A DNA stretch of 64,000 nucleotides from Pseudoduganella flava (lineage in GTDB: Bacteria; Pseudomonadota; Gammaproteobacteria; Burkholderiales; Burkholderiaceae_D), in NCBI RefSeq assembly GCF_007830495.1, contig NZ_VLKW01000004.1:1-64000 (forward strand), written 5' to 3'. Positions 1 through 7,050 of the stretch are shown piece by piece. The position numbers were made by a program, and so were the translations under genes. The notes below the pieces were generated by a model that searched no databases, was not told the origin of the DNA, and was given only the letters and a program-made list of their open reading frames with translations. Within the stretch, counting starts at the first letter, position 1, and the number at the start of each line of letters is the position of its first letter.

Positions 1-63
1 ACTACAGGACCCAGCCCTTGGCCGCCTAGCTAACTTAACCGTCCAGCTTTATGGGGTCAGTTC

Positions 64-82
64 AAACCGCCCGGTTTTTTTT
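64..82 (+). terminator. Possible weak terminator hairpin at left edge
   Basis: A 6-bp stem (AAACCG, 2-nt loop, CGGTTT) is followed on the plus strand by a run of T. It could end a plus-strand transcript arriving from outside the window. It also overlaps the stop codon of the minus-strand binding-protein gene. The stem is short, so the call is tentative. Nothing else is recognisable in the first 60 bases. Confidence 0.35.
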
Positions 83-1214
83 ACTTCACCACCTCGATCA
101 GGGTCTTCTTGCCGCCCTTGAACGTGAACAGCGTCAGCGCGCCGTCCTTGATGTCGCCCAGCGGATCGAAGGCGATCGTGCCCGTGATGCCGGGGTAGCT
201 GACCTTCGCCAGGTACGGCAGGTACTTCTTCGGATCGGCCGACTTCGCGTTCGCCATCGCGGCAGCCATCGCCATCGTCGCATCGTACGAGTACGGCGCG
301 TAGATCTGCAGTTCCTGGCCGTAGCGCTTCTTGTAGCGGGCGGCGAATTCCGCCATCGTCTTCTGCTGCGCAGGCGTCACGCCGCCCGCTTCCGCACAGA
401 CGATCGTTTCGTCGGCCACCGTGGTGCCGGCCAGGCGCGGCATCGCTTCCGTGCAGATGCCGTCGCCGCCCATCAGCTTCGTCTTGATGCCCAGCGCCTT
501 CATCTGGCGCGCCAGCGGGCCGCCCACCGAGTCCATGCCGCCGAAGAACACGAGGTCGGGGTTCTTCGCGCGGATGCTCGTCAGGATCGCGTTGAAGTCC
601 GTGGCCTTGTCGTTGGTGAACTCGCGCGCGACGATCTGCACGCCGGCCTTGCGGGCGCTTTTGGCGAATTCGTCCGCCAAGCCCTGGCCGTACGCGGTGC
701 GGTCGTCGATCACGGCAACCTTCTTCGCGCCCAGCTTCTTGACGGCGTAGTCGCCCAGGCTGGCGCCCAGCTTGTTGTCGTTGGCGACCACGCGGAACGT
801 CGTGTTGAACTTCTGGTGCGTGTAGACGGGGCTCGTGGCCGACGCCGAGATCTGCGGAATGCCGGCGTTGTAGTAGATGCGCGAGGCGGGGATCGACGTG
901 CCGGACGTCTGGTGCCCGATCACGCCGTTCACCTTCTGGTCCGCCAGCTTCTGCGCGGCGGTGGTGGCCTGCTTCGGTTCAGCGGCGTCGTCCTCGGCCA
1001 TCAGCACGAACTTGACGGGTTTGCCGTCGATCTTGAAGCCCTTCGCGTTCAGGTCCTCGACAGCCAGGCGGGCGCCGTTCGACGTGTCGGTGCCCAGGTG
1101 GGCGGACTGGCCGGACAGCGGTCCGACGTAGCCGATCTTGACCACTTCCTGCGCCAGCGCGCCGCCGGCACCCGCGGCAAGAAGCGCGGCAAGGGGAATC
1201 AGCTTCAGTTGCAT
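81..1214 (-). CDS. Branched-chain amino acid ABC transporter substrate-binding protein (LivJ/LivK type)
   Basis: A 377-aa periplasmic binding protein of the Leu/Ile/Val family (periplasmic binding fold type I). It would deliver branched-chain amino acids or similar ligands to an ABC importer. The start at 1214 gives a clean Sec signal peptide (MQLKLIPLAALLAAGAGGALAQ) with a GGAG ribosome site 10 bases upstream; a longer reading to 1250 adds an unlikely leader. The mature part begins EVVKIGYVGPLSGQSAHLG, the usual family opening, and IDDRTAYGQGLADEF is the conserved middle stretch. Its upstream neighbour is a close paralogue, so the pair looks like a tandem duplication. No permease or ATPase gene is nearby, so the cognate transporter must be elsewhere. 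The ligand cannot be read from sequence. Confidence 0.93.
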   Translation of the reverse strand: MQLKLIPLAALLAAGAGGALAQEVVKIGYVGPLSGQSAHLGTDTSNGARLAVEDLNAKGFKIDGKPVKFVLMAEDDAAEPKQATTAAQKLADQKVNGVIGHQTSGTSIPASRIYYNAGIPQISASATSPVYTHQKFNTTFRVVANDNKLGASLGDYAVKKLGAKKVAVIDDRTAYGQGLADEFAKSARKAGVQIVAREFTNDKATDFNAILTSIRAKNPDLVFFGGMDSVGGPLARQMKALGIKTKLMGGDGICTEAMPRLAGTTVADETIVCAEAGGVTPAQQKTMAEFAARYKKRYGQELQIYAPYSYDATMAMAAAMANAKSADPKKYLPYLAKVSYPGITGTIAFDPLGDIKDGALTLFTFKGGKKTLIEVVK

Positions 1215-1261
1215 ATGCGTTTTACTCCAATCGGTATGCGGCCTTTGCATAAGCGCCGCTG

Positions 1262-1293
1262 AAAAAACAAACGGCCGCCCATCAGGACGGCCG
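1262..1293 (-). terminator. Rho-independent terminator between the two binding-protein genes
   Basis: On the minus strand a GC-rich hairpin (CGGCCGTCC, loop TGAT, GGGCGGCCG) runs straight into TTTGTTTTTT. It lies just past the stop of the 1320-2456 gene and before the start of the 81-1214 gene. It should separate or attenuate the two paralogues, so the downstream copy may have its own promoter in the short remaining gap. Confidence 0.85.
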
Positions 1294-1319
1294 GCTCGGG
1301 TTGTCTCCCGTTGTTATCC

Positions 1320-2456
1320 TTACTTCAGGACTTCCATCTTCGTCTTCTTGCCGCCCTTGTACGTGAACAGGGTCAGCGAGCCGTTGTTGATGTCGCCGAA
1401 TTCGTCGAACGTGATCAGGCCCGTCACGCCCTGGTACTTCACCTTCTTCAGGAACGGCAGGTACTTCTTCGGATCGGCCGAATTCGCGTCCTGCATCGCC
1501 TGCGCCAGGGTCATCACGGAATCGTACACGTACGGTGCGTACAGCTGCACTTCCTGGTTGTACTGCTTCTTGTAGCGGGCACGGAAGTCGTCCATGTTCT
1601 TCTGCAGCTCGGGCGGCACGCCACCCGCTTCGGCGCAGTACACCACGCCGTCCGCGGCCGCGGTGCCGGCCAGGCGCGGCAGCGCGTCCGTGCAGACGCC
1701 GTCGCCGCCCATGAACTTGGCCTTGATGCCCAGTGCCTTCATCTGGCGCAGCAGCGGGCCGCCGACGGCATCCATGCCGCCGAAGAAGACGAGGTCCGGA
1801 TTCTTCGCCTTGATGCTCGTGAGGATCGCGTTGAAGTCGGTGGCCTTGTCGTTGGTGAACTGCTTGTCGACGATCTGCGCGCCTTTCGCGCCCTTGACGA
1901 ACTCCGTCGCCACGCCCATGCCGTACGCGGTACGGTCGTCGATCACGGCGATCTTCTTCGCGCCCAGCTTCTCGACGGCGTACTTGCCGAGCGTGCCGCC
2001 CAGCTTCGAGTCGTTCGCGACGACGCGGAAGGTCGTGTTGAACTTCTGCTTCGTGTAGACCGGGTTCGTCGACGCGGGCGACACCTGCGGGATCCCGGCA
2101 TTGTAATAGATTCGCGATGCCGGCACCGTGGTGCCCGAGTTCAGGTGACCGACGACGCCATTCACCTTCGCATCGACGAGCTTCTGCGCCACCGTGGTGC
2201 CCTGTTTCGGGTCGGCGCCGTCATCCTCCAGTACGAGCTCGAACTTGACAGGCTTGCCGCCGATCTTGATGCCCTTCGCGTTCAAGTCGGCGACGGCCAT
2301 GTTGGCGCCGTTCTCTTCGTCCTTGCCGAGGTGGGCCTGGGGGCCGGAGATCGGGCCCACGTGGCCGATCTTGATGACTTCCTGGGCGCTGGCCACGGAT
2401 GGGCCGACGGCGGCAAAGGCAATGGCGATGGCACCTGCGATGAACTTCGTCTGCAT
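1320..2456 (-). CDS. Branched-chain amino acid ABC transporter substrate-binding protein, paralogue 2
   Basis: A 378-aa paralogue of the gene at 81-1214 in the same family. The start at 2456 is chosen because GGAG lies 8 bases upstream and it begins a good signal peptide (MQTKFIAGAIAIAFAAVGPSVASAQ). The mature protein opens EVIKIGHVGPISGPQAHLGK and keeps IDDRTAYGMGVATEF and MDAVGGPLLRQMKALGIKAK. It ends at a strong terminator, so it is probably transcribed alone or only partly reads into the next copy. The retention of two diverged copies suggests different ligand ranges; that is inference. Confidence 0.93.
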   Translation of the reverse strand: MQTKFIAGAIAIAFAAVGPSVASAQEVIKIGHVGPISGPQAHLGKDEENGANMAVADLNAKGIKIGGKPVKFELVLEDDGADPKQGTTVAQKLVDAKVNGVVGHLNSGTTVPASRIYYNAGIPQVSPASTNPVYTKQKFNTTFRVVANDSKLGGTLGKYAVEKLGAKKIAVIDDRTAYGMGVATEFVKGAKGAQIVDKQFTNDKATDFNAILTSIKAKNPDLVFFGGMDAVGGPLLRQMKALGIKAKFMGGDGVCTDALPRLAGTAAADGVVYCAEAGGVPPELQKNMDDFRARYKKQYNQEVQLYAPYVYDSVMTLAQAMQDANSADPKKYLPFLKKVKYQGVTGLITFDEFGDINNGSLTLFTYKGGKKTKMEVLK

Positions 2457-2609
2457 ACTCGTCTCTCCAAATGTTGTGAGTGGGCGCCTCGTGAGCGTCG
2501 TGTCAGTGCGAGAAGGTACAACAATTCCTACGATTGGCAAAGCTGCCGCGCACAATTCGCGCCGGATGCACCCAACCGGGGCGGGCGTGCACCGCGGCGG
2601 CCGGGATTT

Positions 2610-3086
2610 TCACCGTTCGCGTGCCTGCATGCCGTCGAGTTCATGGCGCACGGCCGCTTCGATCGCTTGCCGCAAGTCGTTGCGCAAGTCGACCTTGAGG
2701 CCCTGCAGCAGGTCCGCCATCGCCGCCGCGAGGCGCTGGTCGACAACGGGCAGCAGCTGCGCCAGGATGCGCTCGTTCAGGCGCTGTTCGAGACCGGCCA
2801 GGCTTGCGTCCGGCATGGCGGTGGGTGCCGTATCCGCGGCCGTTTCCGCTACCGGTTCCGGCAGTGGTTCCGGAAGCGACATGGCTGCGGGCGCCGCCAC
2901 CGGCACGGGCGGGGCGGCGGCGCGGCCGGTGCGCCACACGGCCGGGGCCGAGGCGATCGGTGCCTGGGCCGGCGCATAGGTCGGCACGGCCGGCGGAATG
3001 TGCACGGGCGCGGCGGCCGGCAGGCTGTCGGCCAGCACCTCGGTCAGCACGGGAATGCCGGGATCGAACGGAGCTTCCTGCGTCAT
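2610..3086 (-). CDS. Uncharacterised acidic/proline-rich protein coupled to holC
   Basis: A 158-aa protein of unknown function. The start codon at 3086 overlaps the holC stop (ATGA at 3083-3086), so the two are translationally coupled. The first 90 residues are rich in Pro and Ala and look disordered. The last 60 residues form an amphipathic helical region (LEQRLNERILAQLLPVVDQRLAAAM..., DLLQGLKVDLRNDLRQAIEAAVRHEL), a likely coiled coil. Tight coupling to holC suggests a partner or scaffold role around the DNA polymerase III clamp-loader chi subunit, but this is only neighbourhood inference. No catalytic motif is visible. Confidence 0.8.
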   Translation of the reverse strand: MTQEAPFDPGIPVLTEVLADSLPAAAPVHIPPAVPTYAPAQAPIASAPAVWRTGRAAAPPVPVAAPAAMSLPEPLPEPVAETAADTAPTAMPDASLAGLEQRLNERILAQLLPVVDQRLAAAMADLLQGLKVDLRNDLRQAIEAAVRHELDGMQARER

Positions 3087-3517
3087 GGCTTGCCGATGGA
3101 TAGGTGGGCCGGCTGGAACTCCTGCCGCTTGTAGGCGACGAAGCGCACGCGCCCGGCGGCCGCATCCTCCTCGTCCGTCGACACTACTTCGATCAGGCGG
3201 GGGAAGCTTTCGAATTGCGCGGGCGCGCGGCGTGCCAGGTTCACCAGCAGGTCGGCCTGCGGCAGCTCGACGTCGTCGCTGTCGGCCAGCACGATCGGCG
3301 TGTCCGGCGCGAGCGGGTCGTTGACGTGCACGTGCGGCAGGAAGTCGGGCGCGGAAAAGCTCCACAGCGCCGCATCGAGCCGCGCCAGCTGCCCGGCATC
3401 GTCCGTCATCACGACGATGCGATGCTTGCCGCCGGACGCGTTATAGGCCTTGCGCACGAGGCGGCAGGCGTAGGCGATCTTGTCGGGAACGTTGGTGTGA
3501 AAGTCGATGCGGGTCAT
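3083..3517 (-). CDS. holC: DNA polymerase III chi subunit
   Basis: A 144-aa protein starting MTRIDFHTNVPDKIAYACRLVRKAYNASG, characteristic of HolC, which bridges the clamp loader (through psi) to single-strand binding protein during replication. Further family signals are VVMTDDAGQLARLDAALWSF, FLPHVHV and VNLARRAPAQFESFPRLIEVV. Length matches E. coli HolC (147 aa). It overlaps the following gene by 4 bases. In many betaproteobacteria pepA lies upstream of holC; here the upstream neighbour is instead a repeat and prlC. Confidence 0.93.
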   Translation of the reverse strand: MTRIDFHTNVPDKIAYACRLVRKAYNASGGKHRIVVMTDDAGQLARLDAALWSFSAPDFLPHVHVNDPLAPDTPIVLADSDDVELPQADLLVNLARRAPAQFESFPRLIEVVSTDEEDAAAGRVRFVAYKRQEFQPAHLSIGKP

Positions 3518-3617
3518 GCGGGGTATTGTAACGCGGCGGAGTTACGGGAAAGGAGGTCGTTTAGGCGGCGACTAAAGCGAGTCGTTCCTGCAAAAACAAA
3601 ACCCGCAACGCAAAGCT

Positions 3618-3644
3618 GGGGTCAGACCCGCCGGGTCTGACCCC
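3618..3644. repeat. Palindromic GGGGTCAGACCC repeat, copy 1
   Basis: Two inverted 12-mers (GGGGTCAGACCC at 3618-3629, GGGTCTGACCCC at 3633-3644) are separated by GCC. A near-identical copy lies at 6782-6808 in the same orientation with partly similar flanks (CTGGGGTCAG..., GCATCCGGGG versus GCAGTCGGGG). The two copies bracket folD-prlC. The rest of the 3518-3708 gap holds no gene. The hairpin could also act as a transcriptional boundary after prlC, as no T-rich terminator is visible there. Confidence 0.85.
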
Positions 3645-3708
3645 TGGGTTTGCATCCGGGGTTTGGTCTTGCGCTATCGGCTCTTACGCTCAAGGCATCG
3701 ATTTTTCC

Positions 3709-5802
3709 TTACGCAGCCATGCCGCTATGTCGCAATAGCGCATCGATCTGCGGCTCCCGTCCCCGGAACGCCGTGAACGACTCCAGCGCCGGCCGCGAAC
3801 CGCCCACCGACAGTATCTCCTGCAGGAACTTGCGGCCCGTCTCGACGACCTTCTGGTCCGGCAGCTCCAGCTCGGCCGCTTCCTCGAACGCCGCATAGGC
3901 GTCGGCGGACAGCACCTCGGCCCACTTGTAGCTGTAGTAGCCGGCCGCGTAGCCGCCGGCGAAGATGTGGCCGAACGAGTTCTGGAAGCGGTTGAACGAC
4001 GGCGGCACGATCACCGCGAACTTGCGGCGCACGTCGTCGATCACGTCCTGCACGGACTTGCCCGCGTTTTGCTCGCTACCTGGGTCGTAGTCGTAATGCA
4101 GGTGCATGTCCAGCAGCGCGAACTCCACCTGGCGCAAGGTCTGCAGGCCGGACTGGAAGTTCTTCGCGGCCAGCATCTTGTCGTACAGCGCGCGCGGCAG
4201 CGGTTCGCCCGTCTGCACGTGCGCGGTCATGTGCGACAGCACGTCCCACTCCCAGCAGAAGTTTTCCATGAACTGCGACGGCAGTTCCACCGCATCCCAT
4301 TCGACGCCGGCGATGCCGGAGACGCCCAGTTCCTCGACCGTCGTCAGCATGTGGTGCAGGCCGTGGCCGAACTCGTGGAACAGCGTGATCACTTCATCGT
4401 GCGTGAACAGCGAAGGCTGTACCTTGCCGTCGATGACGGCCGGCTCCGTGAAGTTGCAGGTCAGGTAGGCGACAGGCGTCTGCAGCTGGCCGCCTTCGAC
4501 GCGGCGGCTGCGCGCGTCGTCCATCCATGCGCCGCTGTTCTTGCCGGCGCGTGCGTACAGGTCCAGGTAGAACTGGCCCACCAGCGCGCCGTCGCGTTCG
4601 ATGCGGAAGAAGCGCACGTCCTTGTGCCAGACCGGCGCTTCGTCCGCCACGATCCGCACGCCGAACAGGTCCTGCACGAGCTTGAACAGGCCGTCGACCA
4701 CCTTGTGCTCGGGGAAGTACTGCTTCACTTCCTGCGCCGAGAACGCGTAGCGGTGCTGTTGCAGCTTTTCGGAAGCATACGGCAGGTCCCACGCCTGCAG
4801 GTCCGTCAGGCCCAGGTGCTCGGCCGCGAACGACTTCAGCTCTTCGAGGTCCTTTTCCGCATACGGGCGGGCGCGCTTGGCCAGGTCTTCCAGGAAGCCG
4901 ATCACCTGCTCGGGGCTCTGCGCCATCTTCGGCACCAGCGACACTTCGGCGAAGTTCTTGTAGCCCAAGAGCTGCGCCTCTTCCGCGCGCAGCTTCAGCA
5001 GCGTGACGATGTTGGCGCCGTTGTCCCACTTGTCGCGCTCACTGAACACGTCGCCCAGTTCGGATGCCTTCGTCGCGTTGGCACGATAGACCTTCTCACG
5101 CAGCGCGCGGTTGTCGGCGAACTGCAGGATCGGGTAGTAGGAAGGGAAGTGCAGCGTGAACAGCCAGCCTTGCTTGCCGTCCCGCTCTGCCGCGGCCTTG
5201 GCCGCGGCCTGCACGTCGTCCGGCAGGCCGGCCAGCTCGGCTTCGCTCTCGACCAGCAGCTTCCAGTCGTTGGTGGCGTCCAGCACGTTCTCGGAGAAGC
5301 GCGTGGACACGGCCGCGTGCTCTTCCTGGATCGCGGCGAAGCGTTCCTTCTGCGCCGGCGGCAGTTCCGCGCCGCCCATGCGGAAGTCGCGGATCGCGTT
5401 CTCGGCGATGCGCTGCTTCGCCGGCGACAGCGTCGCGAATTCGCTTGAGGCCCGCAGCGCCTTGTACTTGGCGAACAGCGCCTCGTTCTGTGCCAGCTCG
5501 GTCCAGAACTCCGTCACCTTCGGCAGGTTCTCGTTGTAGACGGCGCGCAGTTCCGGCGTATCCGCCACGTTGTTCAGGTGACTGACGATGCCCCATGCAC
5601 GGCCCAGCAGCTCCGTCGCGTTTTCCAGCGGCGTCACGAAGTTCCGCCACGTGACCTGGTCGACGGGCGCCTCCAGCTGCGCGACCACGGCGCGGTTCTT
5701 CGCCAGCAGTTCATCGATGGCGGGCGTCACGTGTTCCGGCCGGATCGCGTCGAAACGCGGCAGGCCGGTGAAGTCCAGCAGGGGATTGTCAGTCGTCGTC
5801 AT
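3709..5802 (-). CDS. prlC: Oligopeptidase A, M3 family zinc metallopeptidase
   Basis: A 697-aa cytosolic oligopeptidase that clears short peptides, including released signal peptides. The zinc site HEFGH is at residues 476-480 (His476, Glu477, His480), followed by the usual GLHHMLT and GVEWDAVELPSQFMENF stretches. Length is close to E. coli PrlC (680 aa). The start has an AGGAAG ribosome site. It lies 22 bp downstream of folD on the same strand, so the two are probably one transcript. The C-terminal IFAGGYAAGYYSYKWAEVLSADA segment is typical for the family. Nothing appears missing. Confidence 0.95.
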   Translation of the reverse strand: MTTTDNPLLDFTGLPRFDAIRPEHVTPAIDELLAKNRAVVAQLEAPVDQVTWRNFVTPLENATELLGRAWGIVSHLNNVADTPELRAVYNENLPKVTEFWTELAQNEALFAKYKALRASSEFATLSPAKQRIAENAIRDFRMGGAELPPAQKERFAAIQEEHAAVSTRFSENVLDATNDWKLLVESEAELAGLPDDVQAAAKAAAERDGKQGWLFTLHFPSYYPILQFADNRALREKVYRANATKASELGDVFSERDKWDNGANIVTLLKLRAEEAQLLGYKNFAEVSLVPKMAQSPEQVIGFLEDLAKRARPYAEKDLEELKSFAAEHLGLTDLQAWDLPYASEKLQQHRYAFSAQEVKQYFPEHKVVDGLFKLVQDLFGVRIVADEAPVWHKDVRFFRIERDGALVGQFYLDLYARAGKNSGAWMDDARSRRVEGGQLQTPVAYLTCNFTEPAVIDGKVQPSLFTHDEVITLFHEFGHGLHHMLTTVEELGVSGIAGVEWDAVELPSQFMENFCWEWDVLSHMTAHVQTGEPLPRALYDKMLAAKNFQSGLQTLRQVEFALLDMHLHYDYDPGSEQNAGKSVQDVIDDVRRKFAVIVPPSFNRFQNSFGHIFAGGYAAGYYSYKWAEVLSADAYAAFEEAAELELPDQKVVETGRKFLQEILSVGGSRPALESFTAFRGREPQIDALLRHSGMAA

Positions 5803-5824
5803 CGTTCTTCCTTTGGTTGTCGAA

Positions 5825-6670
5825 TCAGCCCCTCTCGGCGGATTCGATGGTATTCATCAAGAGCATCGTGATCGTCATGGGACCGACGCCACCCGGCACC
5901 GGCGTAATGTGCGCGGCGACATCCTTGATGGCGGCAAAATCCACGTCTCCACAGAGCTTGCCATTATCGTCGCGATTCATGCCCACATCGATCACGATTG
6001 CACCCGGCTTCACCATGTCGGCGGTCAGCGTGTTGCGGCGGCCCACTGCCGCCACGATCACGTCGGCCTGCTTCGTGTACACGGCGAGGTCCGGGGTCGC
6101 GCTGTGGCAGATGGTGACGGTGGCATTGGCCTGCAAGAGCAGCAGGGCCATCGGCTTGCCGACCGTGTTGCTGCGGCCGATCACGACGGCGTGCTTGCCG
6201 CGCAGGTCGAAGCCCGTCGATTCGATCAGCTTCATGCAGCCGTACGGCGTGCAGGGACGGAAGCCTTCCAGGCCCGTCATCAGCTCGCCGGCGGACAGCA
6301 CCGAGTAACCGTCGACGTCCTTCGACGTGGAGATCGCCTCGATGACCTTGTGCGGATTGATGTGCTTGGGCAGCGGCATCTGGACGAGGATGCCATGGAT
6401 CGTGGGATCGTCGTTCAGCGCGGCGATACGGTCGAGCAGTGCCTGTTCCGTCAGGTCCGCGTCGTACTTCTCCATCACGGAGCGGATGCCCACGTCGCCG
6501 CATGCCTTCACCTTGTTGCGCACATAGACCTGGCTCGCCGGGTCTTCGCCCACGAGGATCACCGCCAGGCCGGGCTGTTTGCCGGCGGCGGTCAGTGCGG
6601 CGGCGCGCGTGGCGATTTCGGCGCGCAGTTTCTGGGAGAGGGCGATTCCGTCGATCAGTTGTGCAGACAT
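5825..6670 (-). CDS. folD: Bifunctional methylenetetrahydrofolate dehydrogenase / methenyltetrahydrofolate cyclohydrolase
   Basis: A 281-aa protein that interconverts 5,10-methylene-THF, methenyl-THF and 10-formyl-THF in one-carbon metabolism; purN, a formyl-THF user, lies at the other end of the window. Conserved signals are [19 protein letters not shown] (YxxxK-type active site), [14 protein letters not shown], and the NADP-binding [18 protein letters not shown]. It ends with [18 protein letters not shown], the family signature. The start at 6670 ([16 protein letters not shown]) matches the family N-terminus, and longer readings do not. It is the first gene of a folD-prlC unit and is divergent from aceE. 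Confidence 0.96.
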   Translation of the reverse strand: MSAQLIDGIALSQKLRAEIATRAAALTAAGKQPGLAVILVGEDPASQVYVRNKVKACGDVGIRSVMEKYDADLTEQALLDRIAALNDDPTIHGILVQMPLPKHINPHKVIEAISTSKDVDGYSVLSAGELMTGLEGFRPCTPYGCMKLIESTGFDLRGKHAVVIGRSNTVGKPMALLLLQANATVTICHSATPDLAVYTKQADVIVAAVGRRNTLTADMVKPGAIVIDVGMNRDDNGKLCGDVDFAAIKDVAAHITPVPGGVGPMTITMLLMNTIESAERG

Positions 6671-6781
6671 GGTGTTTAGTGGGTGGTGGGATGAAAGACC
6701 GACATTATAAATGGTGCTCGATGCTGCGATGCGGCGTATGCGCGTCGCCACCTCGAAAGTCCACCCCAACGGCGAAGGGCT

Positions 6782-6808
6782 GGGGTCAGACCCGGCGGGT
6801 CTGACCCC
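6782..6808. repeat. Palindromic GGGGTCAGACCC repeat, copy 2
   Basis: GGGGTCAGACCC (6782-6793) and its inverse (6797-6808) flank GGC. It has the same orientation as the copy at 3618-3644, about 3.2 kb away. It sits in the 380-bp divergent gap between folD and aceE, upstream of the aceE promoter, where a terminator role is less obvious. That makes a mobile or REP-like origin plausible. Confidence 0.85.
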
Positions 6809-6923
6809 AGGGTGTGCAGTCGGGGTTAAAAAAGCAGCAAGCGGCCCGCAAACCCAGTATTTATGCGGCGCTGCACCATTCCGTCATGGGGAAATTTCAC
6901 ATTATAAAATCCTCTTTCGTATT

Positions 6924-6952
6924 TTGAAAAAGCCGAAATTCACTGTTAGAAT
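6924..6952 (+). promoter_or_regulatory. Sigma-70 promoter of the pyruvate dehydrogenase operon
   Basis: TTGAAA (6924-6929) and TAGAAT (6947-6952) are separated by exactly 17 bp, near consensus. This would give a leader of about 90 bases to the aceE start at 7051, which has an AGGAG ribosome site 9 bases upstream. A second AT-rich -10-like TATAAA lies at 6903-6908. No PdhR gene is adjacent. Confidence 0.75.
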
Positions 6953-7050
6953 CCTCACACTTCGTAAAAGTCTTGATAAATAATCACCCCCTCGCGTCCG
7001 CCACCATTCGTCACTCGGTTCGGGCTCATTTCACTTAGGAGACTCAGTAC

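Noticed and set aside
3618..3644. CRISPR-like origin for the palindromic repeats
   Set aside because: The copies are scattered and lack regular spacing with unique spacers; there are no cas genes.
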